This document shows positions 44,925 to 53,512 of a DNA stretch of 64,000 nt, piece after piece. This stretch comes from Bin87 sp965222895 (GTDB lineage Bacteria > Chloroflexota > Dehalococcoidia > Lucifugimonadales > UBA3495), in the NCBI GenBank assembly GCA_965222895.1, contig CBDCVB010000002.1:930001-994000 (forward strand), written 5' to 3'. The position numbers were made by a program, and so were the translations under genes. The number at the start of each line of letters is the position of its first letter. The first letter of the stretch is position 1. The notes below the pieces were generated by a model. That model did not search any database, had not been told where the DNA came from, and saw only the letters and a program-made list of their open reading frames with translations.

Positions 44925-46307
44925 ATGGCACTTTGGAGGCCTGACCCCACGTTTTACCCATCAGCACGGTTGGCAATGGAAGCCCCGCCGGAACGCCTGG
45001 CCTATGTTGCGGTGCTCAACCCCAATTCCGGCGAACCCGATGCCATGACCGTGGTGGACTGCGACCCGAATTCTGCTTCATACGCGCAGGTCGTGAACTC
45101 GGTGCCGATGCCCCATCTGGACGACGAGCTGCATCACTTCGGATGGAACGCCTGCAGCGCGGCGTTGTGTCCTTCGTCGCCGCACCCGCACCTGGAGCGT
45201 CGCTATCTGGTGGTGCCCACGTTGGGCTCGAGCCGTATCTACATCATAGACACCCAACCGGACCCGGAACGCCCCCGCATCGTGAAAACCATCGAGAAGG
45301 AACAGGTGCAGCGGGCCGGGTACAGCCGTCCGCACACCGTGCACTGCGGGCCCGATGCCATCTACGTGAGCGCGCTGGGAGCAGCCGACGGTGGTTCACC
45401 CGGCGGTGTGATGCTGCTGGACCACTACACCTTTGAGCCCACCGGGCCCTGGGAGCTGGACCGCGGGCCCCAGCAACTGTCCTATGATTTCTGGTGGCAC
45501 ATCGGCTTGGACACCATGATAACCAGCGAATGGGGCACCCCGGAAATGTTTGAACACGGCGCCCGACTGGACGACATAGTGGCTCAGAACTACGGGCATC
45601 ACATCAATTTCTGGGACATGAGAAAGCGCAGCCACCAACAGGCGGTTGACTTGGGCGCCCAGCACCAGATGGCCCTGGAACTGCGACCGGCTCACAACCC
45701 GACTCGCCACTACGGTTTCTGCGGCGTGGTCGTAAGCACGGAAGACCTTTCCGGTTCGATTTTCCTGTGGCATCGCGATGGCGACCAGTGGGCCGCCACC
45801 AAGATAATTTCCATCCCCGCCGAGCCGGCAGATGCGTCGGTTCTGCCGCCGGCCCTGCAACCGCTGGGTGCGGTGCCGCCGTTGATTACCGACATTGATC
45901 TGTCACTGGACGACAAGTTCCTGTATGTGTCCTGCTGGGGAACCGGCAAGCTGCTCCAGTACGATGTTTCCGACCCGTTCCACCCGGTGCAAACCGGCGA
46001 GGTGGAGATGGGCGGCGTGGTACGGAAAGCGGCCCATCCCACCGGAGCTCCGCTCACCGGCGGCCCGCAGATGGTGGAGATTAGTCGGGACGGGCGACGG
46101 GTCTACCTGACCAATTCGCTTTATTCCACCTGGGATGACCAGTTCTATCCTGATGGCCTCAATGGATGGCTGAGCCGCATTGACGTGAACCCGGAGGGTG
46201 GCATTGCGGTCAACCGGGAGTTCTTTATCGACTACGGCAAGTCACGGACGCACCAGGTGAGGTTGCAGGGCGGCGACGCCTCTTCGGATACCTTCTGCTT
46301 CCCGTAG
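44925..46307 (+). CDS. Selenium-binding protein SBP56 family (methanethiol oxidase-like)
   Basis: A 460-residue SBP56 homologue, recognisable from LDDELHHFGWNACSA, RRYLVVPTLGSSRIYIID, YSRPHTVHCGPD, the WWHIGLDTMITSEWG segment and VYLTNSLYSTWDDQFYP. Bacterial members oxidise methanethiol and bind copper; eukaryotic ones bind selenium. No signal peptide. AAAGGAG lies upstream of ATG 44925. Followed by a membrane protein gene on the same strand. Confidence 0.94.
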   Translation: MALWRPDPTFYPSARLAMEAPPERLAYVAVLNPNSGEPDAMTVVDCDPNSASYAQVVNSVPMPHLDDELHHFGWNACSAALCPSSPHPHLERRYLVVPTLGSSRIYIIDTQPDPERPRIVKTIEKEQVQRAGYSRPHTVHCGPDAIYVSALGAADGGSPGGVMLLDHYTFEPTGPWELDRGPQQLSYDFWWHIGLDTMITSEWGTPEMFEHGARLDDIVAQNYGHHINFWDMRKRSHQQAVDLGAQHQMALELRPAHNPTRHYGFCGVVVSTEDLSGSIFLWHRDGDQWAATKIISIPAEPADASVLPPALQPLGAVPPLITDIDLSLDDKFLYVSCWGTGKLLQYDVSDPFHPVQTGEVEMGGVVRKAAHPTGAPLTGGPQMVEISRDGRRVYLTNSLYSTWDDQFYPDGLNGWLSRIDVNPEGGIAVNREFFIDYGKSRTHQVRLQGGDASSDTFCFP

Positions 46308-46392
46308 GGGTGCAATTCGCGTTGACCAGCCCACGTCGTGTTGCGTGGGCCGGCCGGCTGATTAGAGACGCGTTCAGGTCGCCGGGTTTGGT

Positions 46393-47109
46393 ATGCAGGT
46401 AGTGTGGTTGCACGTCCTGATACCGGACCCGGCGGCTCTGTCGTCGTTGGGGCCGTGGTTGGGGTTGGTCGCGTTGGGCCTGTTCCACGGTCTAAACCCG
46501 GCAATGGGGTGGCTATTCTCCGTGTCCCTGGCGTTGCAGCGTCAGCGACCGTGGCAGCTTCTGACTGCCACCGGGTATATCGCCGTGGGCCACCTGCTGT
46601 CGCTGGTCGTCATAATGGCAGCGTTACTGGCGGTCGGGGCGTTTCTTCCCTTGCAGTGGGTGAGGTTGGCGGCGGGTGCGATCCTGCTCGGTTTCGGCAT
46701 CTACCGGATTATGCTGTACTACCGCCATCCGCGTTGGGTAGGCATGAATATCGGTGGCCGCGATCTCATCGTATGGTCATTTTTGATGGCAACCGCCCAC
46801 GGCGCCGGATTGATGCTGGCTCCGTTGGTGCTGGCGCTGACCGACCGGGTTGCCACATCGGGCGTCACCGGGGATTTGGGCGAGCACGGGTTGTTCCTGT
46901 CGCTGGCCGACGCCCCGGCGTGGTGGGTGTTAGGGCTGCTGACTCACACGGTGGTGATGCTGACGGCCATGCTCATCGCCGCGGCGATTGTGTACTTCCG
47001 CGTGGGGCTGGCCTTCCTGCGTCGGGGGTGGATCAACCTGGACTTGCTCTGGGCCGGGTCGCTGGCGCTGGCCGGACTCGCCACGCTGGGCTGGGCGTTG
47101 CTGGGTTGA
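46393..47109 (+). CDS. Multi-pass membrane protein downstream of SBP56
   Basis: A 238-residue integral membrane protein with about six hydrophobic segments. Motif ALGLFHGLNPAMGWLFSVSL near residue 35 and a conserved MATAHGAGLMLAP later give two membrane His-Gly-x-x-(P/L) sites, resembling metal transporter or TauE/HupE-like permease signatures. Co-directional with SBP56, 85 nt away; may supply or export a metal or sulfur compound for it, by inference. No clear ribosome binding site. Confidence 0.8.
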   Translation: MQVVWLHVLIPDPAALSSLGPWLGLVALGLFHGLNPAMGWLFSVSLALQRQRPWQLLTATGYIAVGHLLSLVVIMAALLAVGAFLPLQWVRLAAGAILLGFGIYRIMLYYRHPRWVGMNIGGRDLIVWSFLMATAHGAGLMLAPLVLALTDRVATSGVTGDLGEHGLFLSLADAPAWWVLGLLTHTVVMLTAMLIAAAIVYFRVGLAFLRRGWINLDLLWAGSLALAGLATLGWALLG

Positions 47110-47310
47110 CCCTCGGTTGGGAAGCCGGTCGCCAAGCCGGTTGTGAAAGCGGTTGGTGTGGATTGCGACTTTGGCTTGTTGACGCCCGTTCGCAGGCGAT
47201 GCTAACCTCCGGCAATATCGAAGCCTACTCGGCACGCACGAATGGTGAGCGTGGCAGCTATGCGTGGGCGCATTAGTTGGTAACGCTCGCCCCAACGGAG
47301 GCATCATCCA

Positions 47311-48402
47311 ATGAAGGCAGCAGTATTGCGAGAAGTGAACCAACCGGTGGTGGTTGAAGACGTGCAGGTGGACGCTCCGGCATCCCGCGAAGTGCTGGTG
47401 CGTACCGGAGCATCGGGCGTGTGCCACAGCGACCTGCACTTTGTGGAAGGTTTGTACACGACGCCCATGCCGTGCGTCCTGGGGCACGAAGCGGCTGGCA
47501 TCGTGGAGGCGGTGGGAGATCAGGTTGGCTACGTGAAGCCGGGCGATTCGGTCATCATGTGCCTCTCGGTGTTCTGCGGTATCTGCGAATACTGTATGCG
47601 CGGCCAACCCTACCTGTGCACCAAGACTGCCGTGACCCGCGGCGCGAACGATCCGCCGCGGCTGCGTCGGGACGGTGAGGCGATTACCCAGTTCGCGCAG
47701 CTGGGCTCGTATGCTGCCGAAATGCTGGTGCATGAGAATGCGCTGGTCAAGGTGGACAATGACATACCGTTCCCCCAACTGGCATTGATTGGATGTGGCG
47801 CTACCACCGGCCTCGGCGCGGTGCTGAACACGGCGCAGGTTGAGCCGGGGAGCACGGTGGCGGTGGTGGGTTGCGGCGGCATTGGTATTCATTGCGTGCA
47901 GGCGGCGGCGCTGGCCGGCGCGTTGCGCATCATCGCCGTCGATACCACCGAGGACAAGCTCTCTCTGGCCCGGGAGTTCGGCGCCACCGATGTGATTGAC
48001 GCCAGTTCGGGCAACGTGGCGGAACGCATCATGGACCTGACCGACGGCGGCGTTGACTATTCCTTCGAGGCCATCGGACTCAAGCAGACCGCCGAGGACT
48101 GCTACAACATGCTGCGTCCCGGCGGCGTCGCCACCATCATCGGCATGGTACCGGAGGGCGTGAAGATTGAGATTGACGCCGGCAACTTCCTGCGCCGAGG
48201 CCGCGCCATCCAGGGCTGCACCATGGGATCCAACCGCTTCCGCACTGATATGCCCCGCTACATGGAGTTCTATCGGCAGGGCCGCCTCAAGCTGGACGAA
48301 CTGGTCAGCCAGGAACTAGCCCTGTCCGAAATCAACAAAGCCTTCGCCGACATGAAGGCGGGCAGCGTCCGCCGCAGCGTTATTACGGATTTTGAAGGGT
48401 AG
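47311..48402 (+). CDS. Zinc-dependent alcohol dehydrogenase (MDR family)
   Basis: A 363-residue medium-chain dehydrogenase. Catalytic zinc ligands in GVCHSDLHF and GHEAAGIVEAVGDQV; structural zinc Cys cluster CGICEYCMRGQPYLC; NAD-binding VVGCGGIGIHCVQAA. Resembles class III/NDMA-dependent and aryl alcohol dehydrogenases (C-terminal LVSQELALSEINKAFADMKAG). AACGGAGG upstream of ATG 47311. It is upstream of the ATPase cassette but looks like an independent unit. Confidence 0.93.
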   Translation: MKAAVLREVNQPVVVEDVQVDAPASREVLVRTGASGVCHSDLHFVEGLYTTPMPCVLGHEAAGIVEAVGDQVGYVKPGDSVIMCLSVFCGICEYCMRGQPYLCTKTAVTRGANDPPRLRRDGEAITQFAQLGSYAAEMLVHENALVKVDNDIPFPQLALIGCGATTGLGAVLNTAQVEPGSTVAVVGCGGIGIHCVQAAALAGALRIIAVDTTEDKLSLAREFGATDVIDASSGNVAERIMDLTDGGVDYSFEAIGLKQTAEDCYNMLRPGGVATIIGMVPEGVKIEIDAGNFLRRGRAIQGCTMGSNRFRTDMPRYMEFYRQGRLKLDELVSQELALSEINKAFADMKAGSVRRSVITDFEG

Positions 48403-48420
48403 GCATTGCCGGTAGTCCAA

Positions 48421-48471
48421 AGTGCCATGCGCCAACGGGATACGGCACTAGAACAACATCCGCTGGCGCAT
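48421..48471 (+). promoter_or_regulatory. Possible pseudoknot in the leader of the ATPase cassette
   Basis: Stem 1 pairs AGTGCC (48421-48426) with GGCACT (48444-48449). The sequence inside its loop, ATGCGCCA (48427-48434), is perfectly complementary to TGGCGCAT (48464-48471) downstream of stem 1. This is H-type pseudoknot topology, ending 22 nt before the start codon. It could be a regulatory RNA or nested operators. Seen by eye only. Confidence 0.45.
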
Positions 48472-48493
48472 CATAAAGTTTGTGGGGGAAAAT

Positions 48494-49285
48494 ATGATTG
48501 GGTTTGAACAGGCTTTTGCCGATACCGAAAGCGCAGCAGCGTCAGCCGTCAAATCTGCTGCCGATGTCGCCAAGCTAGCCAGGGGATTGGAAAAAGCCGC
48601 CAAAACGGGCAATATCAATGCGGTCAAAAAGATGCAATCGGAATTGCACTCCGCTTTGGGTGCTTTGAGGCAAGAGGTTGAAAACGCAACCGAAGCCTGG
48701 CCGTTCCAGCCTGAAGATGAAGAGACTTATCTGAAGGAACATTTTGCAACTGAGCTACGTCAGGTCGCCGCATCCCAAGGATTGGGTATTTACGAGCGGG
48801 ACGAGCGATTGATTGCCCATCCCTCTATCGTGAGGGTTTTGCCCTCTAGCCGTGCGGTACGCATTGACCGGAAGCAAGTATCCACGATCAGGCCACGGCA
48901 CTTGGTGTCCCTCTTGCTTGCTGAGCAAAAAAAGCCGGCGCGATTCAATAGTAGAACATTCCTCGAGTCGGTGTATTCTGCCTACAAGATGCGCACTGGC
49001 AACCAATCTTCCGCACTTCGACTAGAGGGTAGCGCCGCCCCCATCGTTCCGTTATCTGCAATCTACGATGTGTTCACAGTGATGCCAGGCATTAGCCGCG
49101 AGTACGGACGCACGGATTTCGCCCGCGACTTGTACCGGCTCGACACGGGAGGGCCTTCAGAAACGCGTACAGCAGCGCAACTCCATTTCCACAGCGGCCG
49201 CCAAAGCAACATCGCATTTGTGTCCCCAGATGGCAATCTCATCACTTATCACAACATCGCCTTCAAGGAGACTCGCAATGGATAA
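48494..49285 (+). CDS. Unrecognised protein, first gene of the ATPase cassette
   Basis: A 263-residue cytosolic protein that I cannot assign to a family. Residues about 10-75 are predicted by eye to be helical and Ala/Lys-rich (KSAADVAKLARGLEKAAK, coiled-coil-like); the C-terminal two thirds are mixed alpha/beta with a basic patch (SRAVRIDRKQVSTIRPRHLV). Start ATG 48494 has GGGGGAA upstream. Its stop overlaps the next gene's start (ATGGATAA, 8 nt), showing coupling. By its place it may bind DNA or regulate the two ATPases; that is inference. Codon use is less GC-biased than in neighbours. Confidence 0.75.
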   Translation: MIGFEQAFADTESAAASAVKSAADVAKLARGLEKAAKTGNINAVKKMQSELHSALGALRQEVENATEAWPFQPEDEETYLKEHFATELRQVAASQGLGIYERDERLIAHPSIVRVLPSSRAVRIDRKQVSTIRPRHLVSLLLAEQKKPARFNSRTFLESVYSAYKMRTGNQSSALRLEGSAAPIVPLSAIYDVFTVMPGISREYGRTDFARDLYRLDTGGPSETRTAAQLHFHSGRQSNIAFVSPDGNLITYHNIAFKETRNG

Positions 49286-50240
49286 CACCATTCCAATAGA
49301 CGAATGGGTCCAGTTTTTGAGCGAGGAGTACCTGAAGTCGTTTATCAAGGACGGTGGTGCATCGGTCAAGTTTGCCGTAATGCCTGAGGAACTGAGCAAT
49401 GGTCTAGTATTTGCCTTGGCTGAGCAATCCCAAAACCTCGGCTGTGCGTTTGTGGAAATTAATGCAGCGGATGCCAGAGTGCATATGCCGCAGGACATTT
49501 TCTTTGCCATTTCCCGGCAAGTGGATTGGCGGTTGCTGGCTCGCCGGGTCATTGTTGAGCTGGCGAAAAGTTTGAACTATCTAGTTGGGGACGTTGACCT
49601 GTCGGGTGATGGCAATATCTATGCGGCTATCGGGGAGGCTAACGGACTGGATGCGGGAGCCGTGCGTAATGAGTTGCGAGTCCAGATACAGGAACAGGTT
49701 TTCATGAATCGTAATATGGCCCGCGACTTCAGAGTTGCAATGGCCCAACTCTGCTTGGCCGAATACGCCGGGCGCAATGACACCACTTACATCGGGCAGC
49801 CGCTGCTTGACTGGCTGACCGGGGCAAACACACGCATCGGCAACGTGAAACACTTCGCTGTGCACACGCCAATCAACCGAACAACGGCACGGCATTTTAT
49901 GGAGTCGGCCTGCTATTGGATCCGATATGCCGGCTATGCTGGCGTGGTAATACTCCTGGATAATACGCGGGTAATGCTCTCCCGCCGGCCGCAGGACGGT
50001 TCCCGGTTCTACACCAAAGCTATGGTTCTGGACCATTATGAACTCCTGAGAGAGCTCATTGACAGCACGGATCGGCTCAGCGGGGCTTTGGTAGTGGTAG
50101 CCGCCAACCCTGTTTTTCTGGACGAGGATAACCATTCCCGAGGCTTTGGCGCATACGAAGCACTGATGACGCGGGTAATGAACGATGTACGCGACCGGAA
50201 TCTGGCCAACCCCATGGCGTCGTTGGTGCGCCTGTCCTAA
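49278..50240 (+). CDS. BrxC/BrxD-like ATPase paralogue without a Walker A motif
   Basis: A 320-residue protein that aligns in layout with the next gene and with BREX ATP-binding (BrxC/BrxD, DUF2791) proteins: DGGASVKFAVMPEELSNGL sits where GGGxxKFxxGxxGSGKS is expected, but the glycines and Lys-Ser are gone. A later strand VVILLDNTRVM resembles Walker B with Asn for the catalytic Glu. So it probably does not hydrolyse ATP and may be a structural or regulatory partner of the active paralogue. ATG 49278 lies within the end of the preceding gene. Confidence 0.72.
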   Translation: MDNTIPIDEWVQFLSEEYLKSFIKDGGASVKFAVMPEELSNGLVFALAEQSQNLGCAFVEINAADARVHMPQDIFFAISRQVDWRLLARRVIVELAKSLNYLVGDVDLSGDGNIYAAIGEANGLDAGAVRNELRVQIQEQVFMNRNMARDFRVAMAQLCLAEYAGRNDTTYIGQPLLDWLTGANTRIGNVKHFAVHTPINRTTARHFMESACYWIRYAGYAGVVILLDNTRVMLSRRPQDGSRFYTKAMVLDHYELLRELIDSTDRLSGALVVVAANPVFLDEDNHSRGFGAYEALMTRVMNDVRDRNLANPMASLVRLS

Positions 50241-50256
50241 CACGGAGGCAGAAACG

Positions 50257-51522
50257 ATGTCATCAACCGATACATTTGGCCCTTTCCAGTGCCGTCAGGC
50301 GGTGGAAGCCCTCAGAAATGGCGTTCCCAACCGGGCGGCGGTGGAGATTCTGGGCTGCAATCGCCCGGCGGTAGAAAGCCGGTTTGACGACCTGTTGCTG
50401 CACGCGATTGACACGGAATCCCCGCCGCAAGGTGCTTTGGGAATGCTGGTGTCTGGGGATTTCGGTTCCGGCAAATCCCACCTGCTTTCTTACCTTGAAC
50501 ACCGGGCTCTAGCGGAAGGATTTGCCTGTAGCCGGGTAGCTATAAGTAAGGAGACCCCTCTGTATGACCTGGGTAAGGTGTTCGCTTCGGCAATCCAACA
50601 TGCACGGCTACCGGGGCGCACCGGCCAACTGATGGAGGAAATGGGCGACAAAATCAGCGCCCGAACCCCGGAATACGACGCGTTCTCCCGCTGGCTCAAT
50701 GTCGAGGAGAACGGTTTGCATCAGTATTTCCCGGCAACGATGATGATTTACGAACGATCTGATGACTCGGAATTGCGCAGTGAGGTCGAGTCATTCTGGG
50801 CCGGCGAGCGCATCGCGGCAGCCAAGGTCAGGGAGGGCCTGCGGCTTATCAGTCAGCAACCTAGTTTTCCTAACTTGCGCGCTCCCAGCGCACGTGACCT
50901 GCCACCTCAGCGGTTGCGCTTTGCCACCGAACTGATCAAGGGCGCCAGTTACAAGGGATGGGTGGTGCTTATTGACGAGCTGGAACTGGTGGGTTCCTAC
51001 AGCCTGTTACAGCGGGCTAGGTCGTATGCTGAGCTGGCTCGATGGCTGGGCAAAACTGCTGATGAACAGTATCCGGGGTTGATTGTGGTTGGCACGGTCA
51101 CCCCCGGATTCGCGTCGTCAGTTCTGGGCCCTTTCGGCAAGGACGACAGGATCCGTGCGCCCAACCGACTGCGGGAGCGCAACGATCCGGCACTAGCCGC
51201 CAAAGCAGAAGCCGCGATTCGGGCACTGGAAAGAGAACCCATGCTGCTGGAGCCGCCCAGCGAAGCGGAGCTGCGGGATACGCTGGGGAAATTGCGGTTG
51301 CTCTATGCGCAGGCGTACGGGTGGGACGCTCCGGCTCCAGCCGCCGTGTTAGATGGAGCCGCCTATCAGAACACGATACGTTACAAGGTTCGCGCTTGCA
51401 TCAACGAATGGGATTTGCGACGCCTCTATGCAGACTCCCTGCCGGAAACCGAAGGACAGGGGTTTGAATCCAAATACGAAGAGGTGCCAGGAATGGAAGT
51501 AGAGGTCAAGGATGACGATTAA
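50257..51522 (+). CDS. BrxC/BrxD-like P-loop ATPase (DUF2791-type)
   Basis: A 421-residue ATPase. N-terminal ...QAVEALRNGVPNRAAVEILGC is typical of BREX ATP-binding domain proteins; Walker A GDFGSGKS at 67-74, Walker B GWVVLIDELE (Asp240-Glu241). Related ATPases work in BREX and Shango-type phage defence, but also occur in clusters of unknown role. CGGAGG lies 9 nt before ATG 50257, 16 nt after the preceding gene. Acidic C-terminal tail (EVEVKDDD). No methylase, PglZ, TerB or helicase gene is present nearby. Confidence 0.82.
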   Translation: MSSTDTFGPFQCRQAVEALRNGVPNRAAVEILGCNRPAVESRFDDLLLHAIDTESPPQGALGMLVSGDFGSGKSHLLSYLEHRALAEGFACSRVAISKETPLYDLGKVFASAIQHARLPGRTGQLMEEMGDKISARTPEYDAFSRWLNVEENGLHQYFPATMMIYERSDDSELRSEVESFWAGERIAAAKVREGLRLISQQPSFPNLRAPSARDLPPQRLRFATELIKGASYKGWVVLIDELELVGSYSLLQRARSYAELARWLGKTADEQYPGLIVVGTVTPGFASSVLGPFGKDDRIRAPNRLRERNDPALAAKAEAAIRALEREPMLLEPPSEAELRDTLGKLRLLYAQAYGWDAPAPAAVLDGAAYQNTIRYKVRACINEWDLRRLYADSLPETEGQGFESKYEEVPGMEVEVKDDD

Positions 51523-51557
51523 CCCGACGCTTGACCTTAATCTACTGGACTGACTTT

Positions 51558-53423
51558 ATGTTCGTAATCGGTACTGCCGGGCACGTTGACCACGGCAAAT
51601 CCACTCTGGTCAAGGCGTTGACTGACATTGACCCCGACCGTCTTCCTGAAGAGAAGGCGCGGGAGATGACGGTGGATTTGGGCTTTGCCTGGATGACGCT
51701 GCCCAGTGGCCGGGAAGTCAGCATCGTGGACGTGCCCGGCCACGAGCGGTTTATCAAAAATATGCTCGCCGGAGTGGGGGCTATTGACCTGGCGCTGCTC
51801 ATCGTGGCGGCCGACGAAAGCGTAATGCCGCAGACGCGGGAACATCTCGCCATTCTGGACATACTGCGCATCAGGCGTGGGTTGGTAGTCATCACCAAAT
51901 CAGACCTGGTGGATGAAGAACTGGTGGAGCTGGTCAAGGCGGAGGTGGAAGATGTCCTGGCGGCTACGTCGTTTGCCGGTTGCCAGATGGTCGCGGTGTC
52001 AGCGTACACCGGCGATGGTCTGGAAGAACTGAAATCGGCCATTGACAACATCCTGGACGATACCGACGTTCGGCTGGATCTGGGTCGGCCCCGTCTGCCA
52101 ATCGACCGCAGTTTCACGGTGAGCGGGTTTGGCACCGTGGTGACCGGCACACTCATCGACGGTTCGATGGCGGTGGGGCAGCAGGTCGAACTGTCCCCGT
52201 CGGGTGTGCAGGCCCGGATCCGCGGCTTGCAGAGCCACCAGTCCCGTCTTGATGCCAGCGCGCCGGGGGTGCGGCTGGCGCTGAACCTGTCGGGCGTTTC
52301 CCGCGAGGATGTGCTGCGTGGCGAGGTGTTGACCAATCCGGGCTGGCTGCGAGCCACGCGCCGGTTTGACGCTCGCCTGCGGATGGTGCGCGGAGCGCCC
52401 CACGCCCTGAAACACAACGAGGGCGTTACCTTCCACCTGTTTACCAGCGAAACCACCGCCCGCGTCCGGCTGCTGGACGCCGACCGGTTGCAACCCGGCG
52501 GCGAAGGCTGGGTGCAGGTGCTGCTGGACGACCCGGTGCCAATGGTGAAGGGGGACTTTTTTGTCCTGCGCTCATCGGAGGACACGCTGGGCGGCGGGCA
52601 GATTGTCGACCCAAACCCTCGGCGGCGGCACCGCCGTTTCGCTGCGGACGTATTGGAAAGGCTCACAACTCTGGACGCCGGCGCCAGCGAGGATGTCATT
52701 ATCACGCTGGCCGACCAACTTGGGCCGTGCGACGTCCGAACCCTGTCCCAGCGTTCCAACCTGTCGGAAGCGGAAGTGCTGGCCCGCTTGTCCGAATTGA
52801 CCGAGCAGGGTGAAGTGGTGGCCCTGGGCGAGTTGGGCGTGCAGGCCGATGCGATGGTCTATTCGCGGCGCGGCTGGGACATTGTTCGCAATCAGGCGCA
52901 GGTGGCGTTGCAGACTTACCATAACCAGTACCCGCTGCGGAAGGGGGCGCCGCCGCAGCAACTGCGTAGTCGATTGAACTTGCCTCAACCCGTTTACGTC
53001 CGTGCGGCTGGGCGGCTCGCCGACGAGGGCGTTGCGATTGAAGATGGCGGACTGATACGCGCTCCAGACCACGCCGTTGAGTTGAGCGACAAGCAGCAGG
53101 CCGACGTGGCAAATTACCTGGAATCACTGGCCGCCGAGCCGTGGTCGCCGCCCACCGATCGGCCTATCGATCCTGAAGTATTGAGTTATCTGCAAGACCG
53201 TGGCGACGTGATCAAAGTCAACGATTCAGTGGTGTTCACCACGGCGGCCTATGAGGATATGGCGGGCCGCATAGTACAGCACCTGCAAACCAACGGCAGC
53301 GTTACCGTCGCCGACGCCCGCACCATCTTCGGCACCAGTCGCAAGTACGTTTTGCCGTTGCTGGAGTATCTGGACCAGCAACGCATCACCCGACGCGTGG
53401 GCGACGAACGGGTGCTACGGTAG
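51558..53423 (+). CDS. selB: Selenocysteine-specific elongation factor SelB
   Basis: A 621-residue translation GTPase that delivers selenocysteyl-tRNA to UGA codons bearing a SECIS hairpin. N-terminal G1 GHVDHGKST, G3 DVPGHERF, G4 TKSDL, then the SelB-type domain II/III (SFTVSGFGTVVTGTLIDGS) and C-terminal winged-helix repeats that bind SECIS RNA. ATG 51558 (MFVIGTAGHVDHG) is the natural start. It lies 35 nt after the BrxC/D-like ATPase gene, so it may share its transcript. The two UGA genes listed are its likely clients. Confidence 0.97.
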   Translation: MFVIGTAGHVDHGKSTLVKALTDIDPDRLPEEKAREMTVDLGFAWMTLPSGREVSIVDVPGHERFIKNMLAGVGAIDLALLIVAADESVMPQTREHLAILDILRIRRGLVVITKSDLVDEELVELVKAEVEDVLAATSFAGCQMVAVSAYTGDGLEELKSAIDNILDDTDVRLDLGRPRLPIDRSFTVSGFGTVVTGTLIDGSMAVGQQVELSPSGVQARIRGLQSHQSRLDASAPGVRLALNLSGVSREDVLRGEVLTNPGWLRATRRFDARLRMVRGAPHALKHNEGVTFHLFTSETTARVRLLDADRLQPGGEGWVQVLLDDPVPMVKGDFFVLRSSEDTLGGGQIVDPNPRRRHRRFAADVLERLTTLDAGASEDVIITLADQLGPCDVRTLSQRSNLSEAEVLARLSELTEQGEVVALGELGVQADAMVYSRRGWDIVRNQAQVALQTYHNQYPLRKGAPPQQLRSRLNLPQPVYVRAAGRLADEGVAIEDGGLIRAPDHAVELSDKQQADVANYLESLAAEPWSPPTDRPIDPEVLSYLQDRGDVIKVNDSVVFTTAAYEDMAGRIVQHLQTNGSVTVADARTIFGTSRKYVLPLLEYLDQQRITRRVGDERVLR

Positions 53424-53445
53424 CTGTCGGTCCGGCGGGCTACTA

Positions 53446-53505
53446 TCTACTGGAACTCGGTCTACTGGAATGCAGCCTACTGGAATGCGGTCTACTGGAG
53501 TTCGG
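53446..53505 (+). repeat. Four tandem 15-bp repeats between selB and the NurA gene
   Basis: Units at 53446, 53461, 53476 and 53491 follow the consensus TCTACTGGAATGCGG (individual units vary at the last few bases). The array lies between the selB stop and the NurA start, 7 nt before the latter. A single similar 9-mer, TCTACTGGA, is at 51541-51549 just before the selB start. Function unknown; it may be a protein-binding array or slipped-strand duplication. Confidence 0.9.
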
Positions 53506-53512
53506 TTGCTCT

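Noticed and set aside
48494..51522. Complete BREX or Shango system
   Set aside because: Only BrxC/BrxD-like ATPases are present; no PglZ, PglX methylase, BrxL, TerB or helicase gene is found in the flanking sequence.
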